Assembly: GCA_036274055.1 (NCBI GenBank)
Contig: DASUGM010000036.1
Coordinates: forward strand, 1-8,723
Reading direction: 5' to 3'
DNA length: 8,723 bases
Origin: DASUGM01 sp036274055
GTDB lineage: Bacteria > Acidobacteriota > Vicinamibacteria > Vicinamibacterales > SCN-69-37
A program made the position numbers and the translations under genes. The notes beneath the pieces are model-generated. The model made no database searches. It was given only the letters and a program-made list of their open reading frames with translations, and had not been told where the DNA came from. Numbering within the stretch: position 1 is the stretch's first letter; every line of letters starts with the position of its first letter. Of this stretch, positions 1 through 6,206 are shown one piece after another.

Positions 1-93
1 CCGAAGACCGCACAAGCCGTCGACCTGATGGCGGGCGCCCCGTCGGAAGTCGATGCCAAGCAGCTGCGGGAGCTGCATATCAAGTCGAGCTGA
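1..93 (+). CDS. C-terminal tail of an unidentified protein (5' end outside the window)
   Basis: An open frame runs from the first base to a TGA at 91-93 and encodes 30 residues ending in ...LRELHIKSS. Codon use is GC-rich like the other genes here, and the frame stops cleanly before the lower-GC repeat region, which supports it as the real end of an upstream gene. The tail contains a short amphipathic stretch (VDAKQLRELHI) and no motif I can assign to a family. No function is proposed. No terminator with a U-tract is visible after it; the large hairpin beginning at 127 could stop transcription, but this is inference. Confidence 0.6.
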   Translation, partial: PKTAQAVDLMAGAPSEVDAKQLRELHIKSS

Positions 94-111
94 GTTCGCG
101 GGTCACACCAG

Positions 112-143
112 CCTTCATGTCGAAAAAGCCTTCAACATGAAGG
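112..143. repeat. Small hairpin formed by an extra copy of the arm-end motif
   Basis: CCTTCATGT at 112-120 is a perfect 9-bp inverted match to ACATGAAGG at 135-143, with a 14-nt spacer. The same 135-143 segment is also the outer part of the left arm of the long hairpin and can pair with 342-350. The two pairings exclude each other. The motif ACATGAAG recurs directly at 144-151, so the left edge of the element contains several copies of one short word. Confidence 0.6.
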
Positions 144-358
144 ACATGAAGAAGATCTCATTTTCTTGGAAACCTTGCGAGATGCGTGCTGAGACAAGAA
201 CGCAGGGGTTGTGGAGATCATGGAGGAGCGCTGATGACTGCCGATCCGCGCTCTCCTTCATGAGCTCCATCCGAAATCGGGTGTTCTTGTCTCGGGACGC
301 ATCTCGCGAGTCTTTCCAAAGAAGTAGGGTTTTCTCCATGCCCTTCATGTTGAAGGCT
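127..358. repeat. 232-nt imperfect inverted repeat (long hairpin, MITE-like or dispersed palindromic element)
   Basis: The left arm (127 to about 231) and the reverse complement of the right arm (about 249-358) align over their length with interruptions. Perfect blocks are 127-143 with 342-358 (17 bp), 177-187 with 297-307 (11 bp) and 191-201 with 283-293 (11 bp). A further block around 213-231 with 249-268 carries two mismatches and one extra base. The apex loop is about 232-247. Hand-counted GC over 121-360 is 51%, clearly below the flanking genes. Spurious reading frames cross it on both strands, because each arm reads inward as M-K-G/D-M; neither looks like a protein gene. It has no transposase and could be a mobile miniature element, a structured RNA or a dispersed intergenic repeat. 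No target-site duplication is obvious. Confidence 0.85.
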
Positions 359-372
359 CTTGATCTTTCAAG
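359..372 (+). other. Short stem-loop abutting the mak start codon
   Basis: CTTGA (359-363), a TCTT loop and TCAAG (368-372) form a 5-bp stem whose last base touches the ATG at 373. No Shine-Dalgarno sequence is visible at the usual distance; the nearest purine-rich word, GAAGG at 352-356, is about 16 nt away. The stem could mask the start region in a longer mRNA. A 5-bp stem is short and may be chance. Confidence 0.3.
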
Positions 373-1287
373 ATGCGCCTAGGCATCGATCTCGGCGGCA
401 CCAAGATCGCAGCCATCGTGCTTGGCGATGACGACCGCGTGGTCTGGGAAGACCGCGTGCCGACGCCGCGCGAGGATTACGACGCCACCGTGGCCGCGAT
501 CGGCGCGCTGGTTGATGCCGGCGAACGGGCCGTGGGGGCGCGGTGTTCGGTGGGCATCGGCATGCCCGGGGCCATTTCGCCGGCCACCGGCGTCGTCAAG
601 AACGCCAATTCGACCTGGCTCAACGGCCGCGCGCTCGACGTGGATCTCGAGGCGCGCCTCGCGCGGCCGCTGCGGTTCGCCAACGACGCCAACTGCCTGG
701 CCATGTCGGAAGCCGCCGATGGCGCGGCGGCCGGAGCCGCGGTCGTGTTTGCCGCGATTCTCGGCACCGGCACCGGCGGCGGTGTCGTCATCGACGGCCG
801 GATCGTGACCGGCGCGAATGCGATCGCCGGGGAGTGGGGACACAACCCGCTGCCCTGGCCGCGCGACGACGAGCGTCCGGGGCCGGCGTGCTATTGCGGC
901 CGCTCCGGCTGCATCGAGTCGTTTCTGTCCGGGCCGGGCCTGGCCGCTGACTACGCGCGGCGTGGCGGCGGAACGGCGCGGGCGGAAGACGTCGTGTCCC
1001 GGGCAGCGGCGGGGGAGTCGCGCGCGGTCGGGGCTTTGACGGCCTGGACCGAGCGGCTCGCGCGCGCGTTCGCGACGATCATCAACGTCCTCGATCCCGA
1101 CGTCATCGTCTGCGGCGGCGGACTGTCGCGACTTGCGCACATCTATCGCGACGTGCCGGCGCAGTGGACACAGTGGGTATTCTCCGACCACGTCGTCACA
1201 AAACTTTTACCGGCCACTCACGGGGACGCGAGCGGCGTGCGCGGCGCGGCCCGACTCTGGCCCCAGGCGCATAGCCCTGAGCCGTGA
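373..1287 (+). CDS. mak: Fructokinase of the ROK family (Mak type)
   Basis: This cytoplasmic ATP-dependent hexokinase is predicted to make fructose 6-phosphate from fructose. The 304-residue protein resembles E. coli Mak along its length. It has the N-terminal phosphate-binding motif DLGGTK (residues 6-11), the VVKNANSTWLNG segment (74-85) and ANDAN (103-107) with the expected catalytic Asp105. It also has the second glycine-rich loop GTGTGGG (131-137), GEWGHNPL (153-160) and the zinc motif CYCGRSGC (173-180), in which His157, Cys173, Cys175 and Cys180 are the expected ligands. It ends with DPDVIVCGGG (241-250) and HGDASGVRGAARLWPQ. Homology ends at that Gln; the last residues and the stop come from a 7-bp repeat array. 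The ATG at 373 places the conserved MRLGIDLGGTK exactly at the N-terminus. No ribosome binding site is seen, and the start lies 15 nt beyond a long hairpin. Some Mak enzymes also accept mannose or glucose, so substrate range is not certain. Confidence 0.93.
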   Translation: MRLGIDLGGTKIAAIVLGDDDRVVWEDRVPTPREDYDATVAAIGALVDAGERAVGARCSVGIGMPGAISPATGVVKNANSTWLNGRALDVDLEARLARPLRFANDANCLAMSEAADGAAAGAAVVFAAILGTGTGGGVVIDGRIVTGANAIAGEWGHNPLPWPRDDERPGPACYCGRSGCIESFLSGPGLAADYARRGGGTARAEDVVSRAAAGESRAVGALTAWTERLARAFATIINVLDPDVIVCGGGLSRLAHIYRDVPAQWTQWVFSDHVVTKLLPATHGDASGVRGAARLWPQAHSPEP

Positions 1288-1298
1288 GCCCTGAGCCG
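1271..1298. repeat. Array of four 7-bp repeats (consensus TGAGCCN)
   Basis: Four consecutive units in exact 7-bp register read ATAGCCC, TGAGCCG, TGAGCCC and TGAGCCG. The third unit supplies the TGA stop of mak (1285-1287), and the first two encode its last residues. The array ends directly before a TATACT box for the next operon. Degenerate heptamers of this kind are known from other bacteria, for example the STRR repeats of cyanobacteria. Two further arrays of different sequence but the same 7-bp period occur in this window. Confidence 0.75.
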
Positions 1299-1299
1299 C

Positions 1300-1305
1300 T
1301 ATACT
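1300..1305 (+). promoter_or_regulatory. Possible -10 box for the ybeZ-ybeY-CorC-era operon
   Basis: TATACT at 1300-1305 matches five of six bases of the sigma70 -10 consensus and lies 11 nt before the ATG at 1317. That would give a 5' leader of only a few bases. No -35 box is recognisable 16-18 bp upstream, where the heptamer array sits, and there is no extended -10 TGN. Weak evidence on its own, but it is the only candidate in the 29-bp gap between mak and ybeZ. Confidence 0.35.
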
Positions 1306-1316
1306 GAGTACAACGA

Positions 1317-2291
1317 ATGCCATCCACTTCGATGCGACGCATCGCGATGCCCGACGAGGGCATCGAAACGCTGTTCGGCCCCCTCGACGAAAACCTGCGG
1401 CATCTCGAATCGGCGCTTGGCGTCACGCTGCGCACCAGCGGCCACGACGTCGTCGTCGAGGGGGATGCCGAAGAAGTCGGGCGCGCCGAGCGGGTGTTTG
1501 CGCAGCTCGCGGCGTTGTTGCGCGAGGGGTATCGCTTCGCCCGCGGCGACGTCAGGACCGCCGCGCAGCTGATCGCGCAGAACGGCGGCGTCGAACTGCA
1601 GGACTACTTTCTCAAGGGCGCGCCGCGCGCCGCCGGCCGCAAACAGGTCACGCCGAAGAGCGTGATGCAGCGGCGCTATCTCGAGGCGATCGATCAATAC
1701 GACATCGTGTTTGGCGTCGGCCCGGCGGGGACGGGAAAGACCTACCTGGCGATGGCGCAAGCGGTCGCCTATCTGCTCGCGAAGCGGGTCTCGCGGATCA
1801 TCCTCGCCCGCCCGGCGGTTGAAGCCGGCGAGAAGCTCGGCTTTCTGCCGGGGGACCTGCAGGAAAAGGTCAATCCGTACCTCCGGCCGCTCTACGACGC
1901 GCTCTACGACATGCTCGACGCCGAGCGCGTCGAGCGATTGCTCGAGCGCGGCGTGATTGAGGTCGCGCCGATCGCGTTCATGCGCGGCCGGACGCTGAAC
2001 GACGCCTTCGTGATCCTCGACGAGGCGCAGAACACCACTTCCGAGCAGATGAAGATGTTCCTGACCCGGCTCGGGTTTGGATCGAAAGCGGTCGTCACCG
2101 GCGACGTCACGCAAATCGATCTGCCGATCGGCCGCACCTCCGGGCTGGTCGAGGCGTTGACGGTGATCGCCGACATCACGGACATCGGCGTCATTCATTT
2201 CGATGAGCGCGACGTCGTCCGTCATCAGCTCGTGCAGCAGATCGTCAAGGCGTACGACGCGTTCACCGCGTCAACCAAGCCGGCGCGATGA
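1317..2291 (+). CDS. ybeZ: PhoH-family ATPase (YbeZ/PhoL type)
   Basis: This is a P-loop NTPase of the PhoH family, thought to act with YbeY in RNA metabolism, perhaps as an RNA-dependent ATPase. In the 324-residue protein, residues 12-70 match the N-terminal region typical of the family (PDEGIETLFGPLDENLRHLE, a KH-like fold in family members). The Walker A motif is GPAGTGKT (135-142), followed by ARPAVEAGEKLGFLPGD (164-180). Walker B is VILDEAQN (232-239), and TGDVTQIDLP (261-270) provides the sensor region. Length is usual for the family. The ATG at 1317 is the longest start; ATG at 1332 and 1347 are alternatives, and the family often starts close to the PDEG motif, so the first five to ten residues are uncertain. 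No clear ribosome binding site is present. The stop overlaps the ybeY start as ATGA, which implies translational coupling. Confidence 0.95.
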   Translation: MPSTSMRRIAMPDEGIETLFGPLDENLRHLESALGVTLRTSGHDVVVEGDAEEVGRAERVFAQLAALLREGYRFARGDVRTAAQLIAQNGGVELQDYFLKGAPRAAGRKQVTPKSVMQRRYLEAIDQYDIVFGVGPAGTGKTYLAMAQAVAYLLAKRVSRIILARPAVEAGEKLGFLPGDLQEKVNPYLRPLYDALYDMLDAERVERLLERGVIEVAPIAFMRGRTLNDAFVILDEAQNTTSEQMKMFLTRLGFGSKAVVTGDVTQIDLPIGRTSGLVEALTVIADITDIGVIHFDERDVVRHQLVQQIVKAYDAFTASTKPAR

Positions 2292-2767
2292 CAGCCCGGC
2301 GGGGGCTGACGGTCGACGTGATTGCGCCCCGCCGCGCGGCGGCCGGCGTCCGCGGACTGGCGGCGTGGCTGCGACGCGCGGCGCCGGCGCGCGCCCGCGG
2401 CCACGTCACCGTCGCGCTGATCACCGATCAGCGGATGCGCCAGCTCAACGCGACCTACCGGAAAAAGGACCGGCCGACCGACGTGTTGTCCTTCCCCGCG
2501 CGTGGGCCCGGGGCCGTGGGCCTTGGGCCTGATCTGGGCGATCTCGCGATTGCCGTGGGGGTTGCCAGGCGGCAAGCGCGTGAATACGGCCACGATCTGG
2601 CGACGGAGGTGCGGATTCTAGCCCTGCATGGCCTGCTGCACCTCTTGGGCTACGATCACGAGGCGGACCAGGGGCAGATGCGACGGCTGGAAGAGCGCCT
2701 GCGGCGGCGCGGGCGCCTGCCGGCGGGTTTGATCGCGCGGACGCCCCGCGGCCGCACCCTGCCATGA
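2288..2767 (+). CDS. ybeY: Endoribonuclease YbeY (16S rRNA maturation)
   Basis: YbeY is a zinc-dependent single-strand endoribonuclease for 16S rRNA 3'-end maturation and 70S quality control in the cytoplasm. The 159-residue protein carries the two family signatures: LNATYRKKDRPTDVLSFP (residues 53-70) and the zinc site HGLLHLLGYDHE (114-125), with His114, His118 and His124 as ligands. LGDLAIAV (83-90) matches the usual LGDIxI strand. The variable loop between SFP and LGD (residues 73-81, GPGAVGLGP) is encoded by four 7-bp repeats. Loop length is close to normal, so the fold should be kept. The C-terminus (about 135-159) is Arg-rich and runs past the conserved core. The start ATG overlaps the ybeZ stop by 4 bp, and its own stop overlaps the next gene in the same way. 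No ribosome binding site is evident, so coupling is likely. Confidence 0.95.
   Translation: MTARRGLTVDVIAPRRAAAGVRGLAAWLRRAAPARARGHVTVALITDQRMRQLNATYRKKDRPTDVLSFPARGPGAVGLGPDLGDLAIAVGVARRQAREYGHDLATEVRILALHGLLHLLGYDHEADQGQMRRLEERLRRRGRLPAGLIARTPRGRTLP
2504..2531. repeat. Array of four 7-bp repeats (consensus GGGCCNK) inside ybeY
   Basis: Consecutive units GGGCCCG, GGGCCGT, GGGCCTT and GGGCCTG lie in exact 7-bp register. They begin on a codon boundary and encode GPGAVGLGP plus one base. The array occupies the hypervariable loop before the conserved LGD motif. The length of 28 bp is not a multiple of 3, so a change of one unit would shift the frame. Same period as the arrays at 1271-1298 and 6207-6288. 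Confidence 0.7.
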
Positions 2768-3996
2768 TTGGCGTCTTCGTCGTGCTGGCGTGTCTCGGCC
2801 TGCTGTTCTTCGCGCTGGTCGAAACCGCATTCGGTCTGCTGATGCGGCTGCCGCAGCGTCTCGAAGCCGAGCGCGAGAGCGAGAGCGAGGCGCTGCAGAG
2901 CTACCTCGCCGATCCGCTGACCTTCTTCATTCCGTCGCGCGTGATGCGCGGCTCGCTCCTGGTCGTCGCGGTCGCGCTGCTGGCGCAGCCAACCGATCGC
3001 ACGGTCAGCGGCCTGCTCGTGCTCCTCGCCAGCGGCATCGGCATCTCGATCGGGCTCGGGCAGCTGCTGCCGGCGATCATGGTGCGTCGATCGCCGGAGC
3101 GCACGCTCGAGTATCTGCTCCCGGCATTCACGCTGGCCGCCAACCTGATCGCGCCGCTCACGGCGCTGATCATCGGCTGGATTGGATCGGCCGAGCCGCG
3201 CGCCCGCCACGAATCGACCAACGGCACGCCGGCGGCCGCGTTCGTGCCGTCGTCCGAGCCGGCGTCACGCGAGCAGCGCGACGAAGGCCGGCTGCTGCGA
3301 TCGGTCGTCGACTTCGGCGACACCCTGGTCCGCGAAGTGATGACGCCGCGGCCGGACATCGTCGCGATTGCCTCGGAGAGCACCATCGACGACCTCCGCC
3401 GCCTGGTCCAGGAGCACGAGTACTCGCGGTTGCCGGTGTTCACCGAGAATCTCGACAACATCGCCGGCGTGATCGTCGTCAAAGACCTGATTCAGATGAA
3501 GGAGATGCCGGCCGGCACTGCGCAGATCTCGACGATCATGCGGCCGGCGTCGTTCGTGCCGGAGACCAAGCGCGTCGCCGATCTGCTCCGCGAGTTCCAG
3601 AACGGGCGGTTCCAGCTCGCGATCGTCGTCGACGAGTACGGCGGCACCGCCGGACTGGTCACCGTCGAGGACGTCGTCGAGGAACTGGTCGGCGAGATTC
3701 GCGACGAATACGACAGCGAAGCCGAGTTGGTCGTGCGCGAGGCTGATCACGCCTTCATCTTCAGCGGGAAAGTCGCGATCAGCGAGATGGCCGAACGGCT
3801 CGGCGTCGAAATCGACGAAGGCGAGTTCGAGACCGTCGGCGGCTGGGTGCTGACGCGGGTCGGCCGCGTCCCGGTGGTCGGCGAACACTTCGGTTCGGAC
3901 GGGCTCGACGTCGAGATCGTCGAGGCCGATCGCCGGCGCATCCACAAGGTCCGGATCCGCCGCCAGTCACCGCCGGCCGACGACGGCGAAGCATGA
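2764..3996 (+). CDS. DUF21-CBS-CorC_HlyC membrane protein (CNNM/CorC or 'hemolysin C' family)
   Basis: This 410-residue inner-membrane protein belongs to the family of Mg2+ (or cobalt) transporters and regulators related to CorC and the CNNM proteins. The order is an N-terminal DUF21 region with hydrophobic segments at about 3-25, 62-75, 82-106 and 118-141, then a polar linker rich in Ala, Ser and Glu (142-175). Two CBS domains follow (about 190-310), with MTPRPDIV (193-200) at the start and VVDEYGGTAGLVTVEDVVEELVGEI (288-312) at the end. The CorC_HlyC domain (about 325-400) contains FETVGGWVLTRVGRVP. DUF21 is atypical: the usual Ser-rich SxSET stretch reads FALVETA, and the usual GELLPK reads GQLLPA. 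The family is often found next to ybeY. It overlaps ybeY and era by ATGA on both sides. The transported ion is not shown by the sequence. Confidence 0.88.
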   Translation: MIGVFVVLACLGLLFFALVETAFGLLMRLPQRLEAERESESEALQSYLADPLTFFIPSRVMRGSLLVVAVALLAQPTDRTVSGLLVLLASGIGISIGLGQLLPAIMVRRSPERTLEYLLPAFTLAANLIAPLTALIIGWIGSAEPRARHESTNGTPAAAFVPSSEPASREQRDEGRLLRSVVDFGDTLVREVMTPRPDIVAIASESTIDDLRRLVQEHEYSRLPVFTENLDNIAGVIVVKDLIQMKEMPAGTAQISTIMRPASFVPETKRVADLLREFQNGRFQLAIVVDEYGGTAGLVTVEDVVEELVGEIRDEYDSEAELVVREADHAFIFSGKVAISEMAERLGVEIDEGEFETVGGWVLTRVGRVPVVGEHFGSDGLDVEIVEADRRRIHKVRIRRQSPPADDGEA

Positions 3997-4892
3997 AAGC
4001 CGGCTTCGTCTCCCTGGTCGGCCGCCCGAACGCCGGCAAATCCACACTGCTCAACCGTTTCGCCGGCCAGAAGCTGGCGATCGTCTCGGACAAGCCGCAG
4101 ACGACGCGTCATCGGATCACCGGCGTCTACAACGCGCCGGCCGGGCAGATTGTCTTCATCGACACGCCCGGCATCCACAAGCCGATGCACCGCATGAACC
4201 AGCGCATGGTCGACATCGCGATCGACACGCTGCGCGAAGTCGACGTCGCGGTGCTGGTCGTCGACGCCGCGGTCAAGCCGGGGGCCGGCGATCAATTTGT
4301 TCTCGACCTGATCCAGCGATCGAAAGTGGCCACCATTCTTGCGCTGAACAAAGTCGATCTGGTGCGGAAGGACGCGCTGCTGCCGATGATCGGTCAGTAT
4401 GCCAAGGCGCTCGACTTCGCCGCGATCGTGCCGTTGTCCGCGGTGAAGGGTGACGGCGTGGCGGGACTCGAGCACGAGATCTTCGCGGCGCTGCCCGAAG
4501 GCGAGCCGCTCTACGACGAGGACTATCTCACCGATCAGACCGAACGGACGCTGGCCGCCGAGCTGGTCCGCGAGAAAGTGCTCGCCCATACGCGCGACGA
4601 ACTGCCCTACACGACCGCGGTGCTGATCGACGCGTTCGAAGAGGCGGTGCCGCCGTCGACGCTGACCCGGATTTTCGCGTCGATCGTCGTCGATGCCGAC
4701 TCACAGAAGCCGATCGTCGTTGGCCGCGGCGGAGACATGATCAAGCGCATCGGCACCGAGGCGCGCAAGGATCTCGAAGCGATGCTCGGCGGCAAGGTCT
4801 ACCTCGAGCTGCACGTCAAAGTGCGCGAGGACTGGCGCGACGACGAGCGGATCCTCGATGAGATCGGGCTTGGGCGGAGAAGACACCGGTAA
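3993..4892 (+). CDS. era: GTPase Era (30S ribosome assembly)
   Basis: Era is a membrane-associated GTPase that binds the 3' end of 16S rRNA and assists 30S assembly. The 299-residue protein has G1 GRPNAGKS (residues 10-17), the switch I region QTTRHRITG (36-44), G3 DTPG (57-60), G4 NKVD (119-122) and G5 near SAVKG (149-153). The C-terminal KH domain has the GxxG loop VVGRGGDMIKRIG (242-254) and the family ending VKVREDWRDDERILDEIGL (275-293). Length is typical. The final basic residues GRRRHR lie in a palindrome shared with the convergent gene. The ATG overlaps the upstream stop as ATGA, making it the last gene of the four-gene operon. Association with ybeY and ybeZ is common in bacteria and fits a shared role in 16S rRNA maturation. 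Confidence 0.97.
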   Translation: MKAGFVSLVGRPNAGKSTLLNRFAGQKLAIVSDKPQTTRHRITGVYNAPAGQIVFIDTPGIHKPMHRMNQRMVDIAIDTLREVDVAVLVVDAAVKPGAGDQFVLDLIQRSKVATILALNKVDLVRKDALLPMIGQYAKALDFAAIVPLSAVKGDGVAGLEHEIFAALPEGEPLYDEDYLTDQTERTLAAELVREKVLAHTRDELPYTTAVLIDAFEEAVPPSTLTRIFASIVVDADSQKPIVVGRGGDMIKRIGTEARKDLEAMLGGKVYLELHVKVREDWRDDERILDEIGLGRRRHR

Positions 4893-4916
4893 CTTTGAAG
4901 TTACTTGATCTTCTCC
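4876..4916. terminator. Shared palindrome between convergent era and cytochrome genes (possible bidirectional terminator)
   Basis: The outer arms GGAGAAGA (4876-4883) and TCTTCTCC (4909-4916) and the inner arms GTAACTT (4889-4895) and AAGTTAC (4898-4904) are perfect inverted repeats separated by a small internal loop. The stop of era (4890-4892) and the stop of the minus-strand gene (4901-4903) both lie in the inner stem. Neither strand shows a U-tract after the stem, so function as an intrinsic terminator is plausible but not classical. No other terminator is seen in the 8-bp intergenic gap. Confidence 0.5.
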
Positions 4917-6181
4917 CCCCGCTCCGTGTTCATGTTGATAATCGCCGTCACCGCGCCGTTGGCGCCGCGCAGGAACTGAATCCGATCGATGTCGCCATCG
5001 CAGTAGAACGTCCGTCGATCTTCAGTGACCAGCTCGCAGCGATCTGCCGGATCGCTCCCGATCCACAGCTTGCCGCGATCGATCGAGATCGTCAGCTCGT
5101 AGGAATTCTCAAAACGATAGGTGCCGGCCGCCGTCTCGAGCTCGCCGGCGTCGAAGGCCACCAGCGTCCGCGGCGCCGGCTGGTTGTACTGACCCAGTGG
5201 ATGGGTGCCGCCGCAGATCGCGCATTTCGTCGGCGCGTCGATGTTGTCGATGACGTGCTTGACCGGCGGAAGCGCGCGCAAGTACGCGAACAGCGCGTTC
5301 AGGTCGTCGTCATTCAGATTCCTGAACACCGTCCACGGCATGAGGCCGTCCAGTTCCCGGCCCTTGGCGCGGCCGGTGCGCATCACCTCGCGGAAGAACG
5401 CCTCGTCGTAGTGCGGAATGCCAGAGGGATCGCTGGTCAGATTCGGGCTGTAGCGCTGGTGATCGCCTCGTCCGATCAGATTGCCGCCGCCGAATAGTCC
5501 CGGATTGCGCGGCGTATACCAGGACGTATGGCAGCCGGCGCAATCGGCGAGACCCGCGAGTCGACTGCCGCGCTGGATTGGTTCGGTCGCCGGCGCCCGG
5601 ACCACCGGCAGGGTCAGCGGCTCAGGGACGGTCAGCTTGCTCGCCTCTTCCGCCGGAATGGCCGTCGCCGGCAGCGGCCGGCGGATCGGTTTCAGCGATC
5701 GCAAGTAAGCGACGATCGCTTCGGCGTCATCGTCCGGCAGCGCGCGAAACGCCGAGTACCACATCTGTTTGTGCAGCACGCGTCCGTCATGGCTGATGCC
5801 TTCGCGGATCGCGCGGAGCAGCATGTCGTCGGTCCAGCGTCCGATGCCCGTCTCGCGATCCGGCGTCAGGTTGGGGGCGACCAGCCACGGCCGCCCCGGC
5901 CAGACCACGCCGGCGCCTTTGGTCGCGGCCATCGGCGGCGCCCCGGGTTTCGTCCAGTCGCGTTCGGAATGGCAGACGAAACATTGCAGCAGGCCTTCGC
6001 TCAGATACTTGCCGCGCGCCACGCGCTCGGGCGTGCGCGCGACCGTGATGTCGCGTAGCGGCCGCGGCGTAAACACGCGCTTGGGTGGGGCGGTGGCTGC
6101 CTGCTCCGGCGGAGTCTGGCGTCCACAGGCCGTCGCGGCAAACAAAGCCGAGAGAACCGCTGCCACCAGCCCAACCCGCAT
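4901..6181 (-). CDS. Dihaem cytochrome c lipoprotein with a C-terminal beta-rich domain
   Basis: This is an envelope electron carrier with two class I cytochrome c domains; its partner is unknown. Numbering from the ATG at 6181 gives 426 residues. A lipoprotein signal peptide is followed by Cys19 in FAATAC. Haem 1 is at CFVCH (67-71), with PNLTPDRETGIGRWTDD and Met140 as the likely distal ligand. Haem 2 is at CAGCH (214-218), with PNLTSD and Met281 in LMPWTVF as the likely distal ligand. A CAIC pair (320-323) without His cannot bind haem c in the usual way. Residues from about 340 to 426 form a third, beta-strand-rich domain resembling the DUF3471-type modules at the C-terminus of some hydrolases; this is a weak match by eye. 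An upstream in-frame ATG at 6256 is rejected, because the extra 25 residues run through the heptamer array. A weak GGTGA lies 11 nt before the chosen start. Confidence 0.85.
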   Translation of the reverse strand: MRVGLVAAVLSALFAATACGRQTPPEQAATAPPKRVFTPRPLRDITVARTPERVARGKYLSEGLLQCFVCHSERDWTKPGAPPMAATKGAGVVWPGRPWLVAPNLTPDRETGIGRWTDDMLLRAIREGISHDGRVLHKQMWYSAFRALPDDDAEAIVAYLRSLKPIRRPLPATAIPAEEASKLTVPEPLTLPVVRAPATEPIQRGSRLAGLADCAGCHTSWYTPRNPGLFGGGNLIGRGDHQRYSPNLTSDPSGIPHYDEAFFREVMRTGRAKGRELDGLMPWTVFRNLNDDDLNALFAYLRALPPVKHVIDNIDAPTKCAICGGTHPLGQYNQPAPRTLVAFDAGELETAAGTYRFENSYELTISIDRGKLWIGSDPADRCELVTEDRRTFYCDGDIDRIQFLRGANGAVTAIINMNTERGEKIK

Positions 6182-6206
6182 TCGGGCATCATTCACCAGG
6201 CGCGCG

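Noticed and set aside
53..382. 109-codon plus-strand frame and 77-codon minus-strand frame (115-348) over the hairpin
   Set aside because: Both are by-products of the inverted repeat: the two arms read as related peptides on opposite strands. Codon use is unlike the neighbouring genes, and the plus frame runs into the well-supported mak start.
379..1191. 270-codon antisense frame opposite mak
   Set aside because: Long antisense frames are expected in high-GC DNA. The translation is Arg/Asp/Gly-rich without motifs, whereas the plus strand encodes a clear ROK kinase.
1299..2225. 308-codon antisense frame opposite ybeZ
   Set aside because: It is a shadow of a strongly conserved PhoH-family gene, with low-complexity Arg/Asp/Val-rich composition and no recognisable domain.
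4895..5497. 200-codon plus-strand frame opposite the cytochrome gene
   Set aside because: It is antisense to two haem motifs and a conserved beta-rich domain on the minus strand. It has no domain signature of its own and lacks a ribosome binding site.
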